DNA of 64,000 bases from Lewinellaceae bacterium (GCA_020636135.1 JACJYK010000001.1:310001-374000); one strand, 5' to 3'; positions 1 to 9,028 are shown, numbered from the stretch's first letter. Translations and numbers: made by a program. Notes: a model not told the origin generated them from the letters alone.

Positions 1-1
1 A

Positions 2-184
2 TTAAATCCTGAAAAGAAGATGGTACTTGGCGTTATGGATTTAACGACCAATGAGTGCATCGATGAAGTGAGGATTGAGGTTGAGCCTGAGACATATATT
101 TTAGGTCTATTTATGTGTCATGGCCTGATTTGTGTCCTGACGAATAAACAGTTTGTATTGGAGTATCAATTGGTGAATGAATAA
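2..184 (+). CDS. 3' end of an unidentified gene (partial)
   Basis: An open frame enters from the left edge and ends at a TAA at 182-184, giving the last 60 residues of a protein whose start lies outside the window. The visible part is rich in beta-prone residues (for example EVRIEVEP and KQFVLEYQLV) and has no motif I recognise. It is not a T9SS sorting domain. The A+T-rich sequence that follows contains a weak AAAAGG/CCTTTT hairpin with a T-run (214-238) that could end this transcript. It could be the end of any cytoplasmic or secreted beta-rich protein; no function is proposed. Confidence 0.45.
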   Translation, partial: LNPEKKMVLGVMDLTTNECIDEVRIEVEPETYILGLFMCHGLICVLTNKQFVLEYQLVNE

Positions 185-353
185 TTTTAAATTTAATTTA
201 GATGCAGAGATTTAAAAGGATCTAGTTAGCCTTTTTTTGAATTATAATTCAATTAAATAAATCCTGTTTCTCCATTAAAAGAAATAATATAAATGTCAAG
301 TCTCACTCCTTACTCAAATACTGAGCTGCATTAATCCAAATGCGGAGTCGATC

Positions 354-377
354 TGTCAGGCTGAGCGGAGTCGAAGC
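354..377. repeat. Solo copy of a dispersed TGTCA-CTGAGCG-GTCGAAG motif
   Basis: The intergenic stretch 185-418 holds no gene. It contains a 12-nt perfect palindrome GAATTATAATTC (239-250) and, at 354-377, a sequence of the form TGTCAggCTGAGCGgAGTCGAAG. The same core, in reverse orientation and slightly altered, forms part of the B repeats at 33-35 kb (CTTCGC-TTTTG-CTCAGGATGACA). Such motifs recur between genes in many bacterial genomes; their function is unknown to me. Confidence 0.4.
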
Positions 378-418
378 CTAAGTATGGGGATCCAGTAAAA
401 TCCTCTCTTCCTACTCAT

Positions 419-2023
419 TCAACATTCAACATGCAACATTTTTATTGCCTCTTCATAGCGCTTTACTTCCTCCTCCCTTCTTAGCCGGTCCCAGTTTAAT
501 TCCCGGCCCATGAATTCAGCCACACGATTTACTTCACTGGCGATGGTCTGGGGGTGTGTGAGAAAACGGCGGGTACGGCGAATGAGGAAATCATCTAGGT
601 GCAGCGCCCATTCGTAGTGGACGGCATACCATACCTCGGCGCTGAGCAGGCGGATATCCGGATCGTTGTCATCCGGCGGCAGGGTGTTGTAGTGTCCCAG
701 GATTAGTTCGGCATTTTTGCCGTATAGGTTGAGCAGATGCTGGATGGCTTCCGGCTTAAGATGCATGGTGTCTGCGTTCTGGAGCAGGTCCCGGGAGAAA
801 TTCAGGTATTCATCGCGGGAGAGAAACTCGGAGCCGGATATTTTCAGCAGGTCGGTGTAACATTCCTTGATGCGGATCAGCTGTCCCTTTTCCTGTAGGT
901 GATGTACGATCAGGTCCACAGCCTGCTGGGCACAGAGCCGGTAGTGGCCTATGGCTGGGTTCAGGGCATAAAAAGCATCTTTTTCATCTTTATACGCTGA
1001 ATTTTTCCAGTTGAATTTGGCATGCTCCATCAGGTAGGACTCGTGCCACACGTAGGCCACTTCCGGTACCTGCAGCAATGGTGCATTGAAGAATTGCGCT
1101 ATACTGTTTAATAAATGCGTCACATCCTGGGCAGTGGGCCGGGCGATGGGTCCACCGGATATGCTACGGTTCACTTTTCCTCCCAGTTGAACCCAATGGT
1201 TGGAAAGGGGACGCACATAATAGGGCACTTCTTCCTGATCCTGATAATAATAAATAGCTTGCTTGACGGGCAGCTTGTCTTTCGGTACAATCGCATGTAG
1301 CATGGATTCATACTGCGTTTCGGGCATCCAGGTGCCCTGGCAATTGATGACAGCTGCCGCCTTGATGGTATGGGTGGTATTGGAATCCATGTCCAGGACC
1401 TCATAACCTGTGAGTGTCCCGCCTTCACCGTATAACGGCTTGCTTGCTTCCATCTGAGGAAGGACGATAGCTCCCAGTTCCTGTGCTTTTTTCAAAACTT
1501 CCAGCAGTAACCGGTGGTCCCGGGTGGCATACTCTTCCCATACCACGGCTCCTGAGATCGCATTTGGTTCCAGGGTCGGTTCCTGCCGGATGGCGGAAGC
1601 CCGCTTAAGGACTTGATGGCGGTGATGTTTGTCATTGCCGGTCAGTTTGTCGTACGTGTTGAACTGGCGATTCATCCGAAATCGTCCAAGCGTCAGCTTC
1701 TTATCGATGGGTAACAATACATGCTGCGGGCTAATGATATGTAATGCATTGTCTAGTAATATTTTACGCTCAGGACCTAGTTTGCGAATGAGTTGTCTGA
1801 AACCGCGTTTAAGCAGCGGAAATCCGGCGTGTAGTATATTGGAAGTATGCGTACTGGCTCCGCTGCCTACATCCGCCCGGTCGATCAGAATGGTGACCAT
1901 TCCCCTGGATGCCGCATCCAGCGCTATTCCTGCTCCCGTCAACCCGCCGCCAATAACCAATAAATCTACCTCTGTAGCGGTCAATTTTTCAATACTGGAA
2001 GGGCGATCGGTCGGTAATTGCAT
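419..2023 (-). CDS. glpD: FAD-dependent glycerol-3-phosphate dehydrogenase
   Basis: This enzyme oxidises sn-glycerol 3-phosphate to dihydroxyacetone phosphate and passes electrons to the quinone pool at the inner membrane. The N-terminus has the dinucleotide-binding motif VIGGGLTGAGIALDAASRG followed by an acidic residue at the end of strand 2 (ILIDRAD), then the serine/glycine/threonine-rich FAD segment GSGASTHTSN and an RGFRQL helix, which is the DAO fold of GlpD. The C-terminal quarter (SAEVWYAVHYEWALHLDDFL, then RRTRRFL) is the helical DAO_C domain typical of GlpD. With the ATG at 2023 the protein has 534 residues, normal for the family. An in-frame ATG at 2104 would add 27 residues lacking any conserved feature, so the shorter form is preferred. 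The last codons overlap a TTCAACATTCAAC-type repeat (418-440). No glpF or glpK neighbour is visible. Confidence 0.9.
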   Translation of the reverse strand: MQLPTDRPSSIEKLTATEVDLLVIGGGLTGAGIALDAASRGMVTILIDRADVGSGASTHTSNILHAGFPLLKRGFRQLIRKLGPERKILLDNALHIISPQHVLLPIDKKLTLGRFRMNRQFNTYDKLTGNDKHHRHQVLKRASAIRQEPTLEPNAISGAVVWEEYATRDHRLLLEVLKKAQELGAIVLPQMEASKPLYGEGGTLTGYEVLDMDSNTTHTIKAAAVINCQGTWMPETQYESMLHAIVPKDKLPVKQAIYYYQDQEEVPYYVRPLSNHWVQLGGKVNRSISGGPIARPTAQDVTHLLNSIAQFFNAPLLQVPEVAYVWHESYLMEHAKFNWKNSAYKDEKDAFYALNPAIGHYRLCAQQAVDLIVHHLQEKGQLIRIKECYTDLLKISGSEFLSRDEYLNFSRDLLQNADTMHLKPEAIQHLLNLYGKNAELILGHYNTLPPDDNDPDIRLLSAEVWYAVHYEWALHLDDFLIRRTRRFLTHPQTIASEVNRVAEFMGRELNWDRLRREEEVKRYEEAIKMLHVEC

Positions 2024-2332
2024 GCGAAACCATTTGCGGATGTAAATGTACACATTAGGCAGAAAGTTGATAAGAGGATGGGTGACATAAGTTTGCAGAT
2101 GCACGCCTTATTAGTAATAGCAAAATGAATTCCGTTCGATTTACGTAGAGTGAACGTTTCGCTGACATCTCGGTTATGAATGCCGTTGTAAGGGAAGTAG
2201 CTCTAAGGGTGTGGATTTCCTCATTCAGCATTCGAATTTGCCGGTTTGGATTCCCGGAATAAATGGTTGAACCAATTGTTTTGGTTTCGGTCTGGAAGGT
2301 ATCGTACCTTGCAGACCTAATCGATAAGCACA

Positions 2333-3079
2333 ATGTGTAGAACCCTGGGTACCCTCGTGGTGGTTGTAGTTGCTATCATTCTGATGGATTTAGCTTCCTG
2401 TCGTCATGATCCGTTTTTTGATAATCCCATCCCAGGAGGTGTGGATACTTCCAGTGTCGATACCACGACATCGGATACCTCCACCACAGGGATGTCCGGC
2501 TGCGATCCGGATTCGGTATATTTCAACCGTGATGTCCTTCCGTTGATCATTTCCAGCTGCGCTACCAGTGGTTGCCACGATGAGATCACCCATGAGGAAG
2601 GTTTACGGCTGGTTGATTACGATCGCATCGTACGCATTGTGCGCGCCGGGAAGCCTCAGAATAGCACCTTATATGAAGTAATCACCGAAGACCGTTCCAG
2701 TAAACGGATGCCGCCGCCACCCCGGGCAGCCTTAACGGCAGATCAAATTGGTATCATCCGTAAATGGATCGAACAGGGAGCTCAAAATCTGGAATGTACT
2801 GCTTCCGGAATCTGTGATACGGTGAATGTTTCATTTGGAGGATTCATCATGCCTTTGATCAACAATTATTGCATAGGCTGCCACGGATCCATCAATCCAG
2901 GCGCTGGAATCCAGCTGACGAATTACAATCAGATCCAGAGTGCGGCAAGTTCCGGAAGATTGTATGGGGCGGTAGCCGGGCTGCCTGGGTATGTGGCTAT
3001 GCCGCAGGGTAGCCACCTGGATGCCTGTTCCATCAGCCGCATCAGGTCCTGGGTCGCTGCGGGGATGCCTGATAATTAA
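2333..3079 (+). CDS. Cytochrome-c-like lipoprotein (planctomycete cytochrome c type)
   Basis: A 248-residue exported lipoprotein. The N-terminus is a hydrophobic signal ending in the lipobox LASC (Cys at about residue 23), so it should be anchored in an outer or inner membrane leaflet. A Ser/Thr/Asp-rich linker follows (about 35-55). Two related modules come next. The first (about 58-150) has an atypical CATSGCH (CX4CH) site and an RMPPPP segment; the second (about 160-248) has a standard CIGCH (CX2CH) site and AMPQG. The C-X-C-H plus downstream Met-Pro layout is that of small c-type cytochromes found in Bacteroidota and Planctomycetes, where Met is the likely second haem ligand. The electron partner is unknown and no oxidase or c-haem maturation gene is nearby. 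The start is the first ATG of the frame and directly begins the signal peptide. Confidence 0.7.
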   Translation: MCRTLGTLVVVVVAIILMDLASCRHDPFFDNPIPGGVDTSSVDTTTSDTSTTGMSGCDPDSVYFNRDVLPLIISSCATSGCHDEITHEEGLRLVDYDRIVRIVRAGKPQNSTLYEVITEDRSSKRMPPPPRAALTADQIGIIRKWIEQGAQNLECTASGICDTVNVSFGGFIMPLINNYCIGCHGSINPGAGIQLTNYNQIQSAASSGRLYGAVAGLPGYVAMPQGSHLDACSISRIRSWVAAGMPDN

Positions 3080-3483
3080 GGTGTTACCTGGAGGTACGAC
3101 TATTCATGATAGGTGGTTGCATTGTTGGTTTTTCCCTGGTGAATGAGGTTATTTTGAGGCCCGAAAGAGTGATTCTATTGCTCTGTAAATTGACGCTGGC
3201 CGATATATGGTTGATTTTAACGAAGTGTGGCAAGGTTATTGGCATACTTTTCGTATTCTTTACCCAGCCGATTTTAGCGTCATTCGCCGTCAATGGATTC
3301 AATGGATTACAGACTTTAACATTGCTTCTCTGAGATAAAGCCAAGACACTATTCACTTTTAATGGCTTAAAAATCAAGAAATTAAGAATGTAAGTTTGGA
3401 AAGATGAGCGATATCATCCTTTTTTCGACTTGAAAATTAAAAGTCGTAATCAAAGGATAGGATAATATTTATATATTTACGGC
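3080..3483. other. Intergenic region without convincing gene
   Basis: Short frames of 75 and 97 codons exist on opposite strands, but neither has a recognisable domain or a good start context. The A+T-rich end (3430-3483) must contain the promoter of the first giant gene because the duplicated unit starts at 3484. A TATATTTA near 3473 resembles a -7 element without the final G. The sequence here is unrelated to that preceding copies 2 and 3. Confidence 0.4.
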
Positions 3484-3645
3484 GGAAAAAGACGATTCTC
3501 TCAAGACCCGATTTTAACAAGTTAGACTAAAGGACCAGTCCGGACGTAGGATTGGTGTAAATTATTTGATGATTAATCATAACATATGATTAGCCAAAAC
3601 GTACACTTACATTTTAATCATTTACAAAACCAAAACCATAATCTC
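3484..3645 (+). promoter_or_regulatory. Conserved leader of giant gene copy 1 (palindrome plus hairpin)
   Basis: About 160 nt upstream of the start codon are conserved in all three units. Visible structure: a stem ACCAGTCC/GGATTGGT (3534-3541 with 3549-3556, 7-nt loop, one G-U pair) and a perfect 12-nt palindrome ATGATTAATCAT at 3569-3580, followed 5 nt later by a third half-site ATGATT (3586-3591). The hairpin suggests an RNA element; the palindrome plus half-site looks like a protein-binding operator. Function is inferred only from conservation and symmetry. Confidence 0.5.
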
Positions 3646-6600
3646 ATGAGAAAGACGAATTTTACGTTTTTGAGTTTGGTGCTTGCGTTTATGTCATTCG
3701 TAGGAGTAAGAGCGAATGCACAGGAGTGTTTGTTGAGTGCGAACGACAACGTTACGATCTCGATGAACGCTGCTTGTCTGCGTACGATTACGCCAGCGGA
3801 TGTCCTAAACAACATCAACGACACGGCGTGTACGTCGTTAGGGTTGGTGTTGGAATATCCGTACCCATCACATTACGGATATTTGGCACCGGACAAAGTA
3901 GACGCGTCGCTGATCGGGTATACCCTGTTGTGGCGTGTTATTGACAGTACGACGGGCAATTACGCCTGGGGCTACGTACGGATCGAGGACAAGTTTCCTC
4001 CTCAGATCGTGTGCATGAACGACACGGTATCCTGCTTGCGTGCGGATGCGGTAACGCTGATGGCAGAAGCACAGGATAGCTGTGGATTGTTCTATGTACC
4101 GGAGCCAAAGATTGAATTTTTGGAGCGGAAGTGGGTAAGCTACGACTGCGACCAGGACACGGCCCTGATTGGTTATATGACCAGACGGGTACGTGCGATC
4201 GACCTGTGGGGTAACTCGATGGAGTGCCGCGACACGTTGTGGATTGCAAAGGAAACCCTGGACAGTCTGGTCTGCGGACCGGATACAGCATTGGCCTGCA
4301 ATCATCAGATGATCGTAGGGAGTGCGTATAAAGATATTTTGTGGCAAACGGGCGTTAATGGGTACACCTATCTGGATGCAGATGGATATGCACACCCATG
4401 GCCGACGGATGGTGACGGTATCTGGCCAGCACCCTATTTGAAGTCGGTAGACCCTGGACAGGATGATGCGTATATGATTCCTGGCCGTAGCGCTACGGGC
4501 CCTGTATTCAACAACAATGGGAAATGCCACATTGTATATGATTACAAAGACCACGTAATACCAACCTGCGGAAAATCATACAAGATCCGTCGTGTATGGA
4601 CGATCTACGACTGGTGTGCACGCCGTGACACGGAATGCATCCAGTGGTTCAAAGTGGTCGATACAACGCCGCCTTATATCATGGAAGAGATGCGTGCTGA
4701 TGTGGGAGATCGTGACCGTGCATTGGTAGCACCGGAGTACCTGTATGGCAAAGACATTACGGTATATGCCGGACCGCACGACTGCAAAGCAGGGATTGCG
4801 TTGGCCGACATTCGTCCGTATGTAGAGCGCAGAGCAGGCAAATTCTACGATGGTGAATATGCTAAAGAATGTGACGATCAGTTGCAATTATTGTATGAAG
4901 TGGTGTACACGGACCCAAATCATGCGGGTAAAGACATCATCATCAGCGGTGACTACGATGTAGACGGTGGCCACCTGTACCTGCCGGCTGGCTGGCACTA
5001 TGTACTATGGACAATCCGCGACCGCTGCTGGAACGAATACAAGATATGGCAAAGAGTAGGCGTTATCGACGATACACCACCGACACCGGTGTGTGACGAG
5101 ATCACGCAGACGACCCTGGATCCAAAAGAGTGCTGGTCACGGATCTATGCCAAAGACCTGGATGACGGATCACATGACAACTGCTGCCAGTACCTGCACT
5201 TTGCAGTAGCTAACATGGATACCATCACCTACTGGAGAAGCTACTGGGAAGACTACTTCGCAGGATGCCTGGATCCATACGATTACCACCATTATGAAGA
5301 TTACATCAATGCTTTCATAGAGGAATGGATCAACGTATTCGTATTTGACGACTACATCGATGTAACCGAGTGTGGTGAAGAACAACTGGTAGTACGTGTA
5401 TACGAAGCATGTGACCTGCCATTGTATGACGATCACCTGTTCTACGGTGGCGAGCACGAATGGTTCTGGTTCAACAACTCAGCATGGTTTGCTTCTTGGT
5501 ACATGTGGAAGTTAGACGAGTACAAACACTACGGTGATCCTCGTGCTGCTTTGACTTGCTACAGCAGTACTGAGCTGTTTAATACTTATGCACCAATTGG
5601 TTGGGACTTCCCGGTTAACTGGTATTTCAATACATCATGGGTACCATCCGGTGGTTTGAGTGGCAGCGGATACCATAATTGTGATGTTGATGCAAATGTT
5701 GCTGCAAACTCAGCCGGAGGCCAATCAGTCTTCGAACACTTCTATGGACAAAAATATGGAGCTCATCAAGAGACACCCTGGTCACTGTGTGCCTGGTATC
5801 CGAATACCACTGCAGCAGTTAGCGACTGGACAAGCCGTGTATACAACCCGTATAAGACGGATGCCCAGATCACCCAGGTACTTTTGACGAACAGACAATA
5901 TTACATTCAGCCTCGTTACAACGACTGTATGATTCAGTTGTTGAAAGACGACAAAGTACCGCCGGTAGTAGTAGCACCGGACGACATTACGGTATACTGT
6001 GACGGAGTACCTTACTGGGGTACGATCACGTACGGACCGGATAAATACAATTTCCACGGAGCGATGTTTGCCCATGACGTATGTTATGGCAACGACGACC
6101 TGGTTACGAGCGGCTGCTTCATGGATGACACAAAAGCAGATGTAATTGAATTAGGCCATACACACCTGTGCACGAAGATTCCATGGGATGGTGGTGACTA
6201 CGGTTATTACGGAGGTTATGCCTGCGGTGATGGTGGCTACAGCTACAACCATTGCAAAGAATTGTACGAATGGTACGATCATGACTGGTCACCGATCTAC
6301 TGCCGTGTATGGTTGTGGTTGGATGTATACGACAATCCAGATGGCGGCCATCCGGATCCACAGCGTTACTTTGACGAGACGACGGACGACTGGGAGATTA
6401 GCGACAACTGCTGGTACCCAGACGTAGATGATAAGATCGAAGGTTCGTTGAACGAGTGCGGCGTAGGCACCTACACCCGTACGATGACGGCAACGGATAA
6501 ATGCGGAAACACATCCTACGATCATCAGACGTTGTACGTGAAGCCACGTTCAGACTTTGAAGTTATCTTCCCAGCAGACGTACTGGCAGAATGTACGGAT

Positions 6601-8769
6601 GCCTCGAACCTGGATGCTACGGCAGAAGGAGCAGGATATCCGATCATCAGCGACGACGACTGTGAGCTGATCGGTGTTACGTACAAAGACGAGCGTTTTG
6701 ACATCGTAGACGAGGCTTGCTACAAGATCCTGCGTACCTGGAAGATCATCGACTGGTGTGTATACTCACCGGATATTCACAGCCGTTACCCGGATGTAAT
6801 AGTAGATGACCGTCTGGTAGCTGGTGACAACCGTTGCTGCATCCACCGTAATCTGAAAGATGACGGAGATGGTTACATGGAATACCTGCAGGTGATCAAG
6901 GTTATCGACCTGAATGCACCGGTAGTAGCTTGCAATGATCTGGATGAGACCTGTATCTACGACTCGAACTGCACAGCAGCCGAAGTAACGTATGATTTGG
7001 GTTCTGCTACGGATGAATGTACACCAGCAGATCAGATTGAATACCGTTGGATCGTATCGAAAGGTGGCGTAGCTGAAGACTATGGCACGGGCACGATCCT
7101 GGAAGGCAGCTATTCAGTAGGTACGCACGATGTATTGTTCATCGCCAAAGACAACTGCGGAAATGAAGATACGTGTGAGACTTACTTCACGATCCGTGAC
7201 TGCAAGAAGCCTACACCATACTGCTACAATGGTATCGCTACGGTGATCATGCCATCGAGCGGATCAGTGGATGTATGGGCAATCGATCTGGATGCAGGAA
7301 GTTATGACAACTGTACCGCATCGGATAAATTGTTGTTCACCTTCTCAGAAGTAGCACCAGCAGATGATCCTGACTTCAGCGCATCAGCACGTTCATCGAA
7401 GATGACGTTTACGTGCGACGATCTGGGCAACCAGCCGGTGACCATCTACGTATGGGATGAGGAAGGCAACTACGACTTCTGTGAGACTTACCTGTTGATC
7501 CAGCCAGGCACGGATGCATGTCCGGGTGCCAGCACCGCGTCGATCAATGGACAGATCACGACAGAAGCAAGCACGACGGTAGAATATGTAAACGTAGACC
7601 TGAGCTCAGCGAATGGCAACCTGCCAGCGTTTAAGACAGGAGTAGACGGAAAATATGCATTTGGCAATGTATTGATGTCACAGAACTATGTAGTTAAGCC
7701 AGAACGTAACGACGACTACACGAACGGAGTATCGACGTTAGACATTTTGGCTATCCAGAAGCACATACTGGGTATTGAGCAGATGGATTCACCGTACAAG
7801 GTGATAGCAGCAGACGTTAATGCAGACGATAAGATCACAGCAGTAGACCTGGTAGAATTGCGTAAGCTGGTATTGGGTATCTACGATGAATTGCCAAACA
7901 ACACAAGTTGGAGATTTGTACCGAAGACGTATGCATTTGCCGATGCGATGAAACCATGGGGCTTCCCAGAGGAGGTATCGGTAGCAAATATGTCAGCCAA
8001 TGAGGTCACTGCGAACTTCGTAGGGGTAAAAGTTGGAGACGTAAACGGCAGCTCGAAGGCAAATAGCCAGCAGTTGCAGGGTGCAGAGATCCGTACGAAC
8101 ACAGAGTTGGTCTTCCAGATCGAAGACGCAAACGTAGTAGCAGGCCAGGAAGTTACGGTAGCGTTTAACGCGAAGAACTTCACGAACGTAGCCGGGTACC
8201 AGTTTACCCTGAACGTAGAAGGCCTGGATGTAACAGGAGTAGCCGGAGCGAAACTGAACGTAGATGCGAACAACTTTGGCCTGAACCGTAAGGGTGTGGT
8301 TACCACGAGCTGGAACGACACGAAAGGACTGAGCATCCTGGACGGTGAGTCATTGTTCACGATCACGGCAGTAGCGAAAGAAAGCGGCCGGTTGAGCAAG
8401 ATGATGCAGGTGACCAGTGCAGTTACACACGCAGAAGCTTATGTAAATGGCGAATCAGCCAATGTAGGCCTGGAGTTTGTAAACAATGGTCAGGTAGTGT
8501 CCACAGGAGACTACGCCTTGTATCAGAACAACCCGAACCCATTCACAACGGAGACGTTGATCGGCTTTGTATTGCCAAGCAAAGGCAATGCGACGTTGAA
8601 AGTGATGGATGTAACGGGTAAAGTCTTGAAAGTAGTACGCGGCGAATACGCCAAGGGCTACAACGAGATCAAGCTTGCGAAGAAAGACCTGAACGCAACT
8701 GGAGTTCTGTACTATCAGATCGAAAGTGGCGACTACGTAGCGACGAAGAAAATGGTCTTGATCGACTAA
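3646..8769 (+). CDS. Giant T9SS-exported HYR-like / dockerin-cohesin protein, copy 1
   Basis: A 1,707-residue secreted protein of unknown function, presumably surface-exposed. Residues 1-25 are a Sec signal peptide (RKTNFTFLSLVLAF, cleavage after ANA). Residues about 30-1290 hold a series of Cys-, Asp- and Tyr-rich HYR-like modules, seen as repeated D-x-x-PP openings (DKFPP, DTTPP, DDTPP, DKVPP) and closing ATDKCGNTS or AKDNCGNEDTC strands. A dockerin-like pair of EF-hand loops follows at about 1350-1412 (the second, DVNADDKITAVD, is canonical for calcium). A cohesin-like beta domain lies at about 1485-1618. The C-terminal 85 residues (LYQNNPNPFTTETLIGF to KKMVLID) are a T9SS type-A sorting domain, so the protein should cross the outer membrane by the PorSS. 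The ATG at 3646 is chosen because it begins the signal peptide; an upstream ATG at 3586 is not kept in copy 3. Unlike copies 2 and 3, it has RADVGDRD at about residue 348. Confidence 0.85.
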   Translation: MRKTNFTFLSLVLAFMSFVGVRANAQECLLSANDNVTISMNAACLRTITPADVLNNINDTACTSLGLVLEYPYPSHYGYLAPDKVDASLIGYTLLWRVIDSTTGNYAWGYVRIEDKFPPQIVCMNDTVSCLRADAVTLMAEAQDSCGLFYVPEPKIEFLERKWVSYDCDQDTALIGYMTRRVRAIDLWGNSMECRDTLWIAKETLDSLVCGPDTALACNHQMIVGSAYKDILWQTGVNGYTYLDADGYAHPWPTDGDGIWPAPYLKSVDPGQDDAYMIPGRSATGPVFNNNGKCHIVYDYKDHVIPTCGKSYKIRRVWTIYDWCARRDTECIQWFKVVDTTPPYIMEEMRADVGDRDRALVAPEYLYGKDITVYAGPHDCKAGIALADIRPYVERRAGKFYDGEYAKECDDQLQLLYEVVYTDPNHAGKDIIISGDYDVDGGHLYLPAGWHYVLWTIRDRCWNEYKIWQRVGVIDDTPPTPVCDEITQTTLDPKECWSRIYAKDLDDGSHDNCCQYLHFAVANMDTITYWRSYWEDYFAGCLDPYDYHHYEDYINAFIEEWINVFVFDDYIDVTECGEEQLVVRVYEACDLPLYDDHLFYGGEHEWFWFNNSAWFASWYMWKLDEYKHYGDPRAALTCYSSTELFNTYAPIGWDFPVNWYFNTSWVPSGGLSGSGYHNCDVDANVAANSAGGQSVFEHFYGQKYGAHQETPWSLCAWYPNTTAAVSDWTSRVYNPYKTDAQITQVLLTNRQYYIQPRYNDCMIQLLKDDKVPPVVVAPDDITVYCDGVPYWGTITYGPDKYNFHGAMFAHDVCYGNDDLVTSGCFMDDTKADVIELGHTHLCTKIPWDGGDYGYYGGYACGDGGYSYNHCKELYEWYDHDWSPIYCRVWLWLDVYDNPDGGHPDPQRYFDETTDDWEISDNCWYPDVDDKIEGSLNECGVGTYTRTMTATDKCGNTSYDHQTLYVKPRSDFEVIFPADVLAECTDASNLDATAEGAGYPIISDDDCELIGVTYKDERFDIVDEACYKILRTWKIIDWCVYSPDIHSRYPDVIVDDRLVAGDNRCCIHRNLKDDGDGYMEYLQVIKVIDLNAPVVACNDLDETCIYDSNCTAAEVTYDLGSATDECTPADQIEYRWIVSKGGVAEDYGTGTILEGSYSVGTHDVLFIAKDNCGNEDTCETYFTIRDCKKPTPYCYNGIATVIMPSSGSVDVWAIDLDAGSYDNCTASDKLLFTFSEVAPADDPDFSASARSSKMTFTCDDLGNQPVTIYVWDEEGNYDFCETYLLIQPGTDACPGASTASINGQITTEASTTVEYVNVDLSSANGNLPAFKTGVDGKYAFGNVLMSQNYVVKPERNDDYTNGVSTLDILAIQKHILGIEQMDSPYKVIAADVNADDKITAVDLVELRKLVLGIYDELPNNTSWRFVPKTYAFADAMKPWGFPEEVSVANMSANEVTANFVGVKVGDVNGSSKANSQQLQGAEIRTNTELVFQIEDANVVAGQEVTVAFNAKNFTNVAGYQFTLNVEGLDVTGVAGAKLNVDANNFGLNRKGVVTTSWNDTKGLSILDGESLFTITAVAKESGRLSKMMQVTSAVTHAEAYVNGESANVGLEFVNNGQVVSTGDYALYQNNPNPFTTETLIGFVLPSKGNATLKVMDVTGKVLKVVRGEYAKGYNEIKLAKKDLNATGVLYYQIESGDYVATKKMVLID

Positions 8770-8786
8770 AACCGAAAAAGAAAAGA

Positions 8787-8812
8787 GCTGTCCCGTGACC
8801 CCACGGGGCAGC
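8787..8812 (+). terminator. GC-rich hairpin after giant gene copy 1
   Basis: GCTGTCCCGTG pairs with CACGGGGCAGC over 11 bp (one G-U) with an ACCC loop, 17 nt after the stop codon. No T-run follows directly, so it may stabilise the mRNA 3' end or pause polymerase before the second hairpin. Identical copies are at 14323-14348 and 19865-19890. Confidence 0.6.
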
Positions 8813-8865
8813 CCTTCCATAAAATGGTTTTGGTTATTAGCTAGGGGTAAGGATTAAATGTACAG

Positions 8866-8901
8866 AAAGAGGTACTTGTATAAGTGCCTCTTTTTGTTTT
8901 T
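8866..8901 (+). terminator. Rho-independent terminator of giant gene copy 1
   Basis: AAAGAGGTACTT pairs with AAGTGCCTCTTT (12 bp, one G-U/T pair, GTAT loop) followed by TTTTTGTTTTT. This is a classical intrinsic terminator. Confidence 0.8.
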
Positions 8902-9028
8902 ATACCAGGGCCAATTTCAGGCCCTAGACTTGATCATCGCTGCCATATAATGATAAAAATGATATGAAAAAATAAAAATCTTTGGCACTCGCTATTAGAA
9001 TCCCATAATTGCGTCTATTTTTATAGTT

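Larger units (their letters stand above)
3484..9028 (+). repeat. Tandem unit 1 of the giant-gene array (5,545 bp)
   Basis: This is the first of three direct tandem units. It runs from the conserved leader (GGAAAAAGACGATT) through the giant gene and its terminators to a divergent spacer. The second unit starts at 9029 (5,534 bp) and the third at about 14563, ending at about 19980, where similarity stops just before uvrC. The spacer after units 1 and 2 shares AGGGCC-AATTTCA-GGCCCT (a small hairpin) and GATCATCGCTGCCATAT, which the third unit lacks. Coding parts are nearly identical, while the upstream promoter stretches differ. Confidence 0.9.

Noticed and set aside
3084..3377. Short frames on both strands upstream of the giant genes
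   Set aside because: No start context, no domain and low-complexity composition; treated as intergenic.
3586..3645. Upstream in-frame ATG as start of the giant genes
   Set aside because: It adds 20 non-signal residues before a perfect signal peptide, and in copy 3 the codon is GTG.
3868..4554. Long antisense open frame of 228 codons within giant gene copy 1 (also in copy 2, split in copy 3)
   Set aside because: It lies opposite a clearly coding frame, is broken in copy 3, and has no recognisable domain; it is a shadow frame.
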